64,000 nucleotides of DNA. It comes from Streptomyces antarcticus. GTDB taxonomy: Bacteria; Actinomycetota; Actinomycetes; Streptomycetales; Streptomycetaceae. A program made the position numbers and the translations under genes. Positions 42,361-50,182 of this stretch are shown piece after piece. The stretch is taken from NCBI RefSeq assembly GCF_026627255.1, contig NZ_JAPNLM010000009.1, positions 62,001 through 126,000 on the forward strand. Reading direction: 5' to 3'. The notes beneath the pieces are model-generated. The model was given only the letters and a program-made list of their open reading frames with translations, did no database searches and was not told the origin of the DNA. The stretch's first letter is position 1; each line of letters opens with the position of its first letter.

Positions 42361-43091
42361 GGCTGGCTGTCTCCCTCGGTGGCCGTCGCTGGTCGCCTCA
42401 CTCTAGTCGCAGCCCGGTAGCGGGCCCACGCGTGGAGGAAGCCGAGCGAGAAGCCCACCAGGTGGGCCAGATAGGCGACCCCGGGGCCGCTTTCCGCGCG
42501 GTGCGCCGCCACCCACTGGAGGGCGAACCAGAACAGCAGCACGATCCAGGCGGGGAACCGCAGCGGCAGGAAGAACAGGAACGGGAACAGGCTCGTCACC
42601 CTGGCGCGCGGGAGCAGGTACAGGAAGGCGCCCAGGACCGCGGAGATGGCCCCGGAGGCGCCGACCAGGGTCTGGGCGGACTGCGCGTTCGCCGCCGCGT
42701 ACGCCGCCAGGGCCGCGTACCCGGTGCAGACGTAGAAGGCGAGGAAGGCGGGCCGGCCCATCCGCTCCTCCGCCATCGCGCCGAAGACGTAGAGGAACAG
42801 CATGTTCCCCAGCAGGTGCAGCCAGCTGCCATGGACGAACAGGGCGGTCAGCGGGGTCAGCCAGGCGCGGGGCGTGGCCGTGAAGAGCTCGTCCGGGACC
42901 ACGCCCCAGCGCCGGAAGTACTCCGTCCCGGCCGCCAGCAACCCGTCACCCGTCCCGTAGGAGGGGTTCAGCCCCGAGGCCGGGCTCAGTACGAACACCA
43001 CACCGCAGCCCGCGATCAGCGCGTGGGTGACCACCGGTCCCCGGGCCGCCTCGCGCAGGGCCCGCCACCTTACGATCATGTGACAGAGCAT
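42357..43091 (-). CDS. Rhomboid family intramembrane serine protease
   Basis: 244 aa, about six membrane segments. Active-site features: HGSWLHLLGNMLFLYVFG (conserved Asn region), the GASGAISAVLGAFLYL serine, and VAYLAHLVGFSLGFL with the catalytic His. It cleaves substrates within the membrane. ATG 43091 lacks a good Shine-Dalgarno sequence; ATG 43079 is an alternative. Coupled to the Lrp-type gene. Confidence 0.9.
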   Translation of the reverse strand: MLCHMIVRWRALREAARGPVVTHALIAGCGVVFVLSPASGLNPSYGTGDGLLAAGTEYFRRWGVVPDELFTATPRAWLTPLTALFVHGSWLHLLGNMLFLYVFGAMAEERMGRPAFLAFYVCTGYAALAAYAAANAQSAQTLVGASGAISAVLGAFLYLLPRARVTSLFPFLFFLPLRFPAWIVLLFWFALQWVAAHRAESGPGVAYLAHLVGFSLGFLHAWARYRAATRVRRPATATEGDSQP

Positions 43092-43215
43092 GACGCAACG
43101 AGCCCCACCTGAAGCGGTGCCAGGCCGTAGGGTTACGAGCCGCGGTCCGGCGGCCCGCGCAGACGGCCGCGCGGACCGCTTTAATTGAAACAGCTATGAA
43201 GGAAAGAGCGGCCTG

Positions 43216-43455
43216 ATGACGGTTCCCCTGCCGACCGACACCACCCGGTGGCGCTGCACGCTGTGCGGCAACCTCACGCGTTTCGACGTCACCCGCTCGT
43301 CGAAGGTCGTGGAGTACGTCCACCTGGACCTCGCCGGGGAGCCCAAGGTCGAGGAGCGGGAGGTGGTCAATGAGACCATCGAGTCGGTCCGCTGCCGATG
43401 GTGCAACGCGGTGGACCAGATCGAGCTCGTGGACAGGCCGGGCGCGGACTCCTGA
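43216..43455 (+). CDS. Small zinc-ribbon protein
   Basis: 79 aa with CTLCGN near the N-terminus and CRWCNA near the C-terminus, two CxxC pairs able to bind one zinc. No other domain. ATG 43216 follows AAGGAAAGAG. It lies 43 nt upstream of the NYN-domain gene. The function is unknown. Confidence 0.82.
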   Translation: MTVPLPTDTTRWRCTLCGNLTRFDVTRSSKVVEYVHLDLAGEPKVEEREVVNETIESVRCRWCNAVDQIELVDRPGADS

Positions 43456-43498
43456 AGGAGCCCCGCCCACAGGTAGATCACGGTAGGGGTGACGGATT

Positions 43499-44860
43499 GT
43501 GGAGCCAGCAAGCGGCGCTGAGCCGGCCGACGCGGCCGGCGACGCCGCCGAGGTGCTCGACCGCCCGCTGCCGGAAGGCGTGCGGCGCCGGGTCGTCGCG
43601 CTCGTCTCGGACGCCTTCGGCGGACTGACGGTCGCGGACCTCCCGGCGCAGCTGCGCCAGTACGCCCGCTTCACCCCGACCCGGCGCGCCAAGTTCGCGG
43701 GCAACGCCATGGCGGCCGCGGTCGAGACCGACGGCGTGTTCCGCGGCAGGGTCGCCGAGAAGCTGCGCGAGGCCCAGGCCGACCTGGCCGGGGCGCTGGA
43801 GTCCGGCGCCCCGCCGGCCGCCGCCGACCCGCTGGACGTGGCGGCCGCCGCGTACGTCCTGCGGCCGCCCGGCTGGGTCAAGCTGGTGGCCGCCGCGGGC
43901 GAGGAGGCGCAGCGCGCCGACGCCGAGCGGGCCGACGAGGAGAACCGGCGCGAACTGGACCGGCTCCGCGAGGAGCTCTCCCACGTACGCGAAGCGCAGC
44001 GCTCGGGCGGCGAGCAGGTGCGGACCGAGCTGGAGACCTCCCGCAAGGAAGCGGAATCGCTGCACCGCAAGCTGCGCAGCGCCCTGAGCGACGTCAAGCG
44101 CGGCGAGGCGGCCCTGCGCAAGGTGAACGCGGAGGTCGACGGGATCCGCGGCGAGGCGGCCACCCGGGTGGCGGCCGCCGAGAGCGAGACCCGGCGGCTG
44201 AAGTCCCGGCTGGCGGAGGTGGAGACGGCGCTGGAGACCTCGCGCCGGGCCACCCGCGAGGGGCGCAGCATCGAGGACATGCGGCTGCGGCTGCTGCTGG
44301 ACACCGTGCTGGACGCGGCGGCGGGGCTGCGCCGCGAGCTGGCGCTGCCGCCGGTCAGCACCCGCCCGGCGGACACCGTGGACGCGGTGGAGCCGGGCCG
44401 GATGACACCGAAGGACATCGCGGCGCGCGCGCTGTCGGAGACCGATCCGGCGCTGCTGGACCAGCTGTTGGCGCTGCCCCAGGCGCATCTGGTGGTCGAC
44501 GGCTACAACGTGACGAAGACCGGCTACCCGACGATGCCGCTGGAGAAGCAGCGGCTGCGGCTGCTGGGCGGGCTGTCGATGCTCGCGGCGCAGACCGGCG
44601 CGGAGATGACCTGTGTGTTCGACGGGGCGGAACTGGCGGCCCCGGTGCTGCTCGCGCCGCCGCGCGGGGTGCGGGTGCTGTTCTCCAAGGCGGGCGTGAC
44701 GGCGGACGAGCTGATCCGCCAGCTGGTGCGGGCGGAGCCGACGGGCCGGCCGGTCGTGGTGGTCTCCACGGACCGGGAGGTCGCCGACGGGGTGGCCAAG
44801 GCGGGGGCGCGGCCCGTGACGTCCGCCTTGTTGCTGAAGCGGCTTTCGCGCGTTTCGTAA
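43499..44860 (+). CDS. NYN-domain (PIN-like) RNA-binding protein with coiled coil
   Basis: 453 aa. An N-terminal helical domain, a long coiled coil (about residues 135-270, rich in Glu, Arg and Ala), and a C-terminal NYN/PIN-like domain with HLVVDGYNVTKTGYP, CVFDGAE and VVVVSTDREVADGVAKAGA, whose Asp residues would form a nuclease metal site as in Rae1/YacP. It may cut or bind RNA. GTG 43499 has no Shine-Dalgarno sequence but TAGGGG nearby, so it may be leaderless. Confidence 0.88.
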   Translation: MEPASGAEPADAAGDAAEVLDRPLPEGVRRRVVALVSDAFGGLTVADLPAQLRQYARFTPTRRAKFAGNAMAAAVETDGVFRGRVAEKLREAQADLAGALESGAPPAAADPLDVAAAAYVLRPPGWVKLVAAAGEEAQRADAERADEENRRELDRLREELSHVREAQRSGGEQVRTELETSRKEAESLHRKLRSALSDVKRGEAALRKVNAEVDGIRGEAATRVAAAESETRRLKSRLAEVETALETSRRATREGRSIEDMRLRLLLDTVLDAAAGLRRELALPPVSTRPADTVDAVEPGRMTPKDIAARALSETDPALLDQLLALPQAHLVVDGYNVTKTGYPTMPLEKQRLRLLGGLSMLAAQTGAEMTCVFDGAELAAPVLLAPPRGVRVLFSKAGVTADELIRQLVRAEPTGRPVVVVSTDREVADGVAKAGARPVTSALLLKRLSRVS

Positions 44861-44951
44861 CCCCTGCGCCTAATGCCGGAATTGATGGGGGGCCGGGGGA
44901 ACGTACCGTCAAGTCCTCGGCACAGAGCGTGCGCTGTAGGTAAAGAAGCTG

Positions 44952-44970
44952 GTCGGGGACCGACTTTTTT
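44952..44970 (+). terminator. Rho-independent terminator after the NYN gene
   Basis: GTCGG-GGA-CCGAC (44952-44964) is followed by six T residues, a rare textbook U-tract in this GC-rich genome. Confidence 0.8.
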
Positions 44971-44981
44971 CTCTGCGGGAT

Positions 44982-45011
44982 TTGAACTGATCACAGCGAG
45001 GTCACTAAGGT
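44982..45011 (+). promoter_or_regulatory. Promoter of the first NlpC/P60 gene
   Basis: TTGAAC (44982-44987), an 18-nt spacer, then TAAGGT (45006-45011), a housekeeping-sigma-like promoter about 100 nt upstream of GTG 45113. Confidence 0.6.
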
Positions 45012-45112
45012 CTGTTCAAACCTTCGTGCGGTAGGTCACTCATTCGGGGTGACGGCGGAGGCGCTGCCGAGTTGCGTTCTTCGGCGGCTCGAGGAAGAAG
45101 GAGCTCGCCTTC

Positions 45113-46138
45113 GTGGCGTCCCACCGTCGACCCAAGCAGCCGACCCGCGCTCGTGTGACCGTGCTGACCGCGACGGCCGCCGCCGCCGTGGCCCTCTCCG
45201 CCCAGGGCGCCTCGGCCGCCCCGGCGAAGCCGGGCAAGGAAGAAGTCAAGTCCCAGGTCGACGCGCTCTACGAAGAGGCGGAGCAGGCCACCGAGAAGTT
45301 CAACGGGGCCAGGGAACGCCAAGAGAAGCTCGAAAAGGAGATCGGGCAGCTCCAGGACCAGGTCGCGCGCGGCCAGGGCGACCTCAACGAGCTGCGCAGC
45401 ACGCTCGGTTCGATGGCCAGCGCCCAGTACCGGGGCGGCGGCATCGACCCCTCCCTCGCGCTCTTCCTCTCCGCCGACCCGGACAGCTACCTCGACAAGG
45501 CGGCCTCCCTCGACCACCTGAGCGGCAAGCAGGTCGAGGCCGTCCAGAAGATCCAGGCCAAGCAGCGCAGCCTCGCGCAGCAGCGCCAGGAGGCCTCCGG
45601 CAAGCTGGCCGACCTCGACGCGACCCGCAAGGAGCTCGGCGAGAAGAAGAAGGTCTCGACGGACAAGCTCGCCGAGGCGCAGGCCCTCCTGAACACGCTG
45701 ACGGCGCAGGAGCGCACGCAGCTCAAGGAGGAGGAGACCAAGGCCAGCCGCAGCGCCGGCGAGCGCGTGGAGCTCGGCGACGTCAAGCCCTCCGGCCGCG
45801 CCGGCGCCGCTCTCGCCGCCGCGAAGACCAAGCTGGGCACCGCGTACGTCATGGGCGCCACCGGCCCCAGCGCGTACGACTGCTCCGGTTTGACGCAGTG
45901 GGCCTACAAGCAGGCCGGCGTCAGCATCACCCGCACCACGTACACGCAGGCCAACGACGGCAAGCGCGTCAGCCGCAGCGAACTCCAGCCCGGTGACCTG
46001 GTCTTCTTCTACGGAGACCTGCACCACGTGGGCCTGTACGCGGGCAACAACATGACGCTGCACGCCTCCAACCCGCGCGGCGGCATCAAGTACGAGTCGA
46101 TGGACAACATGCCGTTCCAGTTCGGCGTCCGCATCTGA
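45113..46138 (+). CDS. Secreted NlpC/P60 peptidoglycan endopeptidase (copy 1)
   Basis: 341 aa. A signal peptide ending near ASAAPA, a helical coiled-coil region (about residues 40-220), then the C40 domain: AYDCSGLTQWAYKQAG with catalytic Cys, GDLVFFYGDLHHVGLYAG with catalytic His, and MTLHASNPRGG. It cleaves stem peptides in the cell wall outside the membrane. GTG 45113 has AAGGAG nine bases upstream. It is a close paralogue of the next gene. Confidence 0.94.
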   Translation: MASHRRPKQPTRARVTVLTATAAAAVALSAQGASAAPAKPGKEEVKSQVDALYEEAEQATEKFNGARERQEKLEKEIGQLQDQVARGQGDLNELRSTLGSMASAQYRGGGIDPSLALFLSADPDSYLDKAASLDHLSGKQVEAVQKIQAKQRSLAQQRQEASGKLADLDATRKELGEKKKVSTDKLAEAQALLNTLTAQERTQLKEEETKASRSAGERVELGDVKPSGRAGAALAAAKTKLGTAYVMGATGPSAYDCSGLTQWAYKQAGVSITRTTYTQANDGKRVSRSELQPGDLVFFYGDLHHVGLYAGNNMTLHASNPRGGIKYESMDNMPFQFGVRI

Positions 46139-46219
46139 CCCTCCCGCTCCGCCCCTCCCGGCCGGGGACGCGCCGCGGACCGCCCATCCGGGCGAATTCC
46201 GAGGCCGCGCCCTGACCGC

Positions 46220-46255
46220 ACGCCCCGCCGGTGACCTGCGTCTCCTGCGGGGCGT
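46220..46255 (+). terminator. Hairpin between the two NlpC/P60 genes
   Basis: ACGCCCCGC (46220-46228) pairs with GCGGGGCGT (46247-46255). Confidence 0.5.
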
Positions 46256-46389
46256 CGTCGTGCGCGCCCGCCGGAGGTCGTTGGCCGGTGCGTGGTCGCG
46301 CCGCTACTGTCTGCCAGCGCGGAACCCGGCACACGGCCGCCCACGGGGGGCGGACCCGGGCCCCGCGCAGCGGAAGGGAGCGGTTTCAC

Positions 46390-47442
46390 GTGGCGTCCCA
46401 TCGCCGGCCCGGCCTCTCGGGCCTCACCGGCCTCGAACGGAACACGAAGGTCACCGTCCTGACCGCCGCCGCGGCGACGGCCGCGGTCGCCCTGACCGGA
46501 GCCCCCGCCGGCGCGGCCCCCGGCCTCCCGCACGAACCGCCGGCCGGAAGCCGCGCCCAGGTCGACCGGCTCTTCGAGGAGGCCGAGCAGGCCACCGAGC
46601 GCTTCAACGAGGCCGGGGAGAAGGCCGGCCGGCTGCGCTCCGAGGTCAGCCGGGCCCAGGACGCCATCGCCCGCGGCCAGGACCGCATCAACACCATGCG
46701 GGGCGTCCTCGGCGCCTTCGCCGGGGCCCAGTACCGCGGCGGCTCCATCGACCCCGCCCTCGCGCTGATGCTCTCCGAGGACCCCGACGACTACCTCGCG
46801 CGCGCCGCCGTACTGGACCGGCTGACCGGACGTCAGGCCCGCCAGCTCGACGAGCTGCGCGAGGAGCAGCGCCGGCTCGGCCAGGAGCGCCGGGAGGCCT
46901 CGCGCAAACTCGGTGAACTCGAAGGGCTGCGGGCCGACGTGGCCCGGCACAAGCGGTCCGTCATGGCGAAGCTCGCGGCCGCCCGCCGGCTGCTCGAAGC
47001 GATGCCCACCGGGGAGCGGGCCGACTTCGACCGGGCCGCGCGCTCCGGCGGGCGCGCCGACGCGCCGCCGGACACCTCCTCGGCCGGCCCCTCCTCGGGC
47101 CGCGCCGCGACCGCCGTCATGGCGGCCCGGGCCGCGGTCGGCCGCCCGTACGTGTGGGGCTCCACCGGCCCCTCCGGCTTCGACTGCTCCGGCCTGATGG
47201 TGTGGTCGTACCGGCAGGCCGGGGTCTCCCTGCCGCGCACCTCGCAGGCCCAGCGGCACGCCGGCCGGCAGGTGCCGCTGTCGCAGGCGCAGCCGGGCGA
47301 CCTGGTGACGTACCGCTCCGACGCCAGCCACGTCGGCATGTACGTGGGCAACGGCCAGGTGGTGCACGCCCCCTACCCCGGGGCCCGGGTGCGCTACGAC
47401 CCGGTCGGCATGATGCCGGTGTCCTCGGTGACCCGCCCCTGA
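46390..47442 (+). CDS. Secreted NlpC/P60 peptidoglycan endopeptidase (copy 2)
   Basis: 350 aa with the same layout as copy 1: MASHRRP start, signal peptide, coiled coil with the shared VDRLFEEAEQATERFNEAGE and AQYRGGSIDPALALMLSEDPDDYLARAA segments, then C40 with FDCSGLMVWSYRQAG (Cys) and DASHVGMYVGNGQVVHAPYPG (His). A Ser/Gly-rich linker is longer than in copy 1. Tandem duplication followed by divergence is inferred. GTG 46390 has AAGGGAG upstream. Confidence 0.94.
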   Translation: MASHRRPGLSGLTGLERNTKVTVLTAAAATAAVALTGAPAGAAPGLPHEPPAGSRAQVDRLFEEAEQATERFNEAGEKAGRLRSEVSRAQDAIARGQDRINTMRGVLGAFAGAQYRGGSIDPALALMLSEDPDDYLARAAVLDRLTGRQARQLDELREEQRRLGQERREASRKLGELEGLRADVARHKRSVMAKLAAARRLLEAMPTGERADFDRAARSGGRADAPPDTSSAGPSSGRAATAVMAARAAVGRPYVWGSTGPSGFDCSGLMVWSYRQAGVSLPRTSQAQRHAGRQVPLSQAQPGDLVTYRSDASHVGMYVGNGQVVHAPYPGARVRYDPVGMMPVSSVTRP

Positions 47443-47481
47443 CCCACCCCGGGCGGTCCGTGCGGGCGGGCGGTGCGTGCG

Positions 47482-47487
47482 TACGAT
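47482..47487 (+). promoter_or_regulatory. -10 box for leaderless lipoprotein gene
   Basis: TACGAT lies six bases before GTG 47494; no Shine-Dalgarno sequence. Confidence 0.5.
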
Positions 47488-47493
47488 CGGCTG

Positions 47494-48624
47494 GTGTCCC
47501 CGGGTCCCCGAGCCGTACGCGTGCCGCCGCTCCTGCTGTGCCTGCTGCTGTGCCTGCCGCCGGTGGCCGGGTGCGGCGGGCGGCCCCCGGCCGCGGGCGC
47601 CGAGCGGGAGGTCCGGCGGGCCGTCGCCGACTGGTCGCGGGTGCCGCCGGAGCGGCTGGCCGGGATCCCGCTGGAGGACTGGGCGTACGAGGTCCGCTCG
47701 GTGCGGCCGGCCGGCGTACGGGCCCTGGTGCGGGCGGAGCTGCGCTACCGGATCGCCGGCTACGACCCGGCTCCGGACGGCTCGGCCCGTGAACTCGAAC
47801 TCGCCGGGGACGGCGGGACCTGGCGGGTGCTGGCCGACCGGCCCGCCCCGGGTGCGCCGCGGCAGCTGTGGGACCAGGGGCCCGTGTCGGTGGTCCGGGG
47901 CGCGCAGGTCCTGGTCCTGGGCGGCGCCGGGCAGGACGCGGACACCCTGCGGGGCATCGCGGCCGAGGCCGACCGGGCGGTGCCCGCGGCGAGCGCGGCC
48001 TGGCCCCGGCCGTGGGCGGGGCGGGTGGTGGTGCTGGTCCCCGGCTCGCTGGAGCGGATGGCGGAGCTGCTGGGCCGGCCGGCCGACGCGTACCGCGGGC
48101 TCGGCGCCGTCACCACCGGGCGGGTGGGCGGCGGACCGGCCCCCGCCGACCGGGTCGTGGTCAACCCGCAGGGGTACGCGGAGCTGAGCGCGGCCGGCCG
48201 GCGGATCGTGCTGACCCACGAGGTCACGCACGTCGCCACCCGGGCGGCGACCTCCGCCACGACCCCGCTGTGGCTCTCGGAGGGCTTCGCGGACTGGGCG
48301 GCGTACCGGGGCGGCGACACCACCCCGGAGCAGGGTGCTCCGGCGCTGGCCCGGGAGGTGCGGCAGGGGCGGCTGCCGGGGGAGCTGCCGCCGGACGGGG
48401 CCTTCGCCTTCGGCGGCGAACCGGAGGCGGTGGCCCGCGCGTACGAGGGCGCCTGGCTGGCGTGCCGCCTGATCGCCGGGCGGTGGGGCGACGCGGCGCT
48501 GGTCGCCCTGTACGAGCGGGCGGGGCACGAGCCGCTGGAGACGGCCCTGCGGGAGGCGCTCGGAACGGATCCGGCGGGGCTGCTGAAGGCCTGGCGGGAA
48601 GCGCTGGACAGCGAGCTCCGGTGA
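47494..48624 (+). CDS. HExxH metallopeptidase-like lipoprotein
   Basis: 376 aa. Signal sequence with lipobox PPVAGC, an NTF2-like or beta-rich middle, and a gluzincin-like site VLTHEVTHVATRAAT...PLWLSEGFADWAAY, where HEVTH would bind zinc and the Glu in LSEGFADW would be the third ligand. It may be a surface protease; the substrate is unknown. The GTG at 47473 is an alternative start. Confidence 0.82.
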   Translation: MSPGPRAVRVPPLLLCLLLCLPPVAGCGGRPPAAGAEREVRRAVADWSRVPPERLAGIPLEDWAYEVRSVRPAGVRALVRAELRYRIAGYDPAPDGSARELELAGDGGTWRVLADRPAPGAPRQLWDQGPVSVVRGAQVLVLGGAGQDADTLRGIAAEADRAVPAASAAWPRPWAGRVVVLVPGSLERMAELLGRPADAYRGLGAVTTGRVGGGPAPADRVVVNPQGYAELSAAGRRIVLTHEVTHVATRAATSATTPLWLSEGFADWAAYRGGDTTPEQGAPALAREVRQGRLPGELPPDGAFAFGGEPEAVARAYEGAWLACRLIAGRWGDAALVALYERAGHEPLETALREALGTDPAGLLKAWREALDSELR

Positions 48625-48642
48625 CCCCCGGGGAGGGTCCGG

Positions 48643-48648
48643 TAGGGT
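48643..48648 (+). promoter_or_regulatory. -10 box for a leaderless glycosyltransferase gene
   Basis: TAGGGT lies eight bases before ATG 48657, with no Shine-Dalgarno sequence. Confidence 0.45.
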
Positions 48649-48656
48649 CGCTGGCG

Positions 48657-49799
48657 ATGCACAAGACGCTGATCGTGACCAACGACTTCCCGCCGCGCCC
48701 GGGCGGCATCCAGGCCTTCCTGCACAACATGGCGCTGCGACTGGATCCCGACCGGATCGTCGTCTACGCCTCGACCTGGAAGCACGGCGCGGAAGGCCGC
48801 GAGGCCACGGCCGCCTTCGACGCCGAGCAGCCGTTCCAGGTGGTCCGGGACCGGACGACGATGCTGCTGCCGACCCCGCGCGTGACGCGGCGGGCGGTGG
48901 GCCTGCTGCGCGAACACGGCTGCGAGTCCGTGTGGTTCGGGGCGGCGGCGCCGCTCGGGCTGATGGGCCCGGCGCTGCGGAGGGCGGGCGCGCGGCGGCT
49001 GGTCGCGACCACCCACGGGCACGAGGCGGGCTGGGCCCAGCTGCCGGCGGCGCGGCAGCTGCTGCGCCGCATCGGCGAGGGCACGGACACGCTGACGTAC
49101 CTGGGGGAGTACACGCGCTCGCGGATCGCCTCGGCGGTGACGGACCGGGCGGCGGCCCGGATGGCGCAACTCCCGCCGGGGGTCGACGAGAAGACCTTCC
49201 ACCCCGGCTCGGGCGGCGCGGCCGTCCGGGCCCGGCTCGGGCTGTCGGACCGGCCGGTGGTGGTGTGCGTGTCCCGGCTGGTGCCGCGCAAGGGGCAGGA
49301 CACGCTGATCGAGGCGATGCCGCGGATCCTCGCGGCGGTGCCGGACGCGGTGCTGCTGATCGTGGGCGGCGGACCGTACGAGGCCGACCTGCGGAAGCTG
49401 GCCGTCTCCACCGGCGTCGCGGACTCGGTGGTCTTCACCGGGGCCGTCCCCTGGTCGGAGCTCCCGGCCCACTACGGGGCGGGGGACGTCTTCGCGATGC
49501 CGTGCCGCACCCGGCGGGGCGGGCTGGACGTGGAGGGGCTCGGCATCGTCTACCTGGAGGCCTCGGCGACGGGCCTGCCGGTGGTCGCGGGCGACTCCGG
49601 CGGGGCGCCGGACGCGGTGCTGGACGGCGAGACCGGCTGGGTGGTCCGGGGCGGCTCCGCCGAGGATTCGGCGGACCGGATCACGGCCCTGCTGCTGGAT
49701 CCGGAGCTGCGGAGCCGGATGGGCGCCGCGGGCCGGGCCTGGGTCGAGGAGAAGTGGCGCTGGGACCTGCTGGCGGACCGGCTGCGGGAGCTGCTGTAG
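48657..49799 (+). CDS. GT4 glycosyltransferase (PimB-like)
   Basis: 380 aa cytosolic GT-B enzyme. N-terminal HKTLIVTNDFPPRPGGIQAFLHNMA, then C-terminal VVVCVSRLVPRKGQDTLIEAMPRI and EGLGIVYLEASATGLPVVAGDSGGAPDAV (E-x7-E). This resembles PimB-type mannosyltransferases of phosphatidylinositol mannosides; the donor is likely a GDP-sugar, but this is inference. Confidence 0.87.
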   Translation: MHKTLIVTNDFPPRPGGIQAFLHNMALRLDPDRIVVYASTWKHGAEGREATAAFDAEQPFQVVRDRTTMLLPTPRVTRRAVGLLREHGCESVWFGAAAPLGLMGPALRRAGARRLVATTHGHEAGWAQLPAARQLLRRIGEGTDTLTYLGEYTRSRIASAVTDRAAARMAQLPPGVDEKTFHPGSGGAAVRARLGLSDRPVVVCVSRLVPRKGQDTLIEAMPRILAAVPDAVLLIVGGGPYEADLRKLAVSTGVADSVVFTGAVPWSELPAHYGAGDVFAMPCRTRRGGLDVEGLGIVYLEASATGLPVVAGDSGGAPDAVLDGETGWVVRGGSAEDSADRITALLLDPELRSRMGAAGRAWVEEKWRWDLLADRLRELL

Positions 49800-49816
49800 C
49801 GCTGCCGTTGCGCTGC

Positions 49817-50019
49817 CGCTGGGCTTGGCCTGCGACCCGCTGGGCGGCTGCGTCCTCGGCGAGGCGACCGGCGACTACGGCCGCGCCAAGGGCCACCAGG
49901 GGCTGTACGTCGTCGACAGCTCCCTGATCCCCGGCTCGCTGGGGGTCAACCCGTTCGTGACCGTCACCGCCCTCGCCGAGCGGAACATGGCGCGGATCCT
50001 CGCCGAGGACCCGCGCTAG
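49817..50019 (+). pseudogene. C-terminal remnant of a GMC oxidoreductase (cholesterol oxidase-like)
   Basis: About 65 codons from near 49825, beginning ACDPLGGCVLGEATGDYGRAKGHQGLYVVDSSLIPG and ending LGVNPFVTVTALAERNMARIL, the typical GMC C-terminus (PLGG and NPFVT motifs). The FAD-binding N-terminus is absent; the preceding gene ends at 49799. The remaining gap to 50182 (about 160 nt) shows no gene. Confidence 0.85.
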
Positions 50020-50182
50020 CGTCGTGACCGGAAGGGTTCGCCGTGTCGCGGCGCCCGGCACCTCGCCGCGTTGTCGGACCACACCGGTACGTCCAGTACG
50101 AGGCGTGGCCCTCCGCCTCGCGATGCACCGCACCGGACACCACGACCCGGCACCACCCGGCCACAGCACTGGCGAGGAAGCC

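Noticed and set aside
44861..45112. A c-di-AMP (ydaO) riboswitch before the NlpC/P60 gene
   Set aside because: Such riboswitches occur before wall hydrolases in actinomycetes, but I could not find the conserved core; only a terminator and a promoter are evident.
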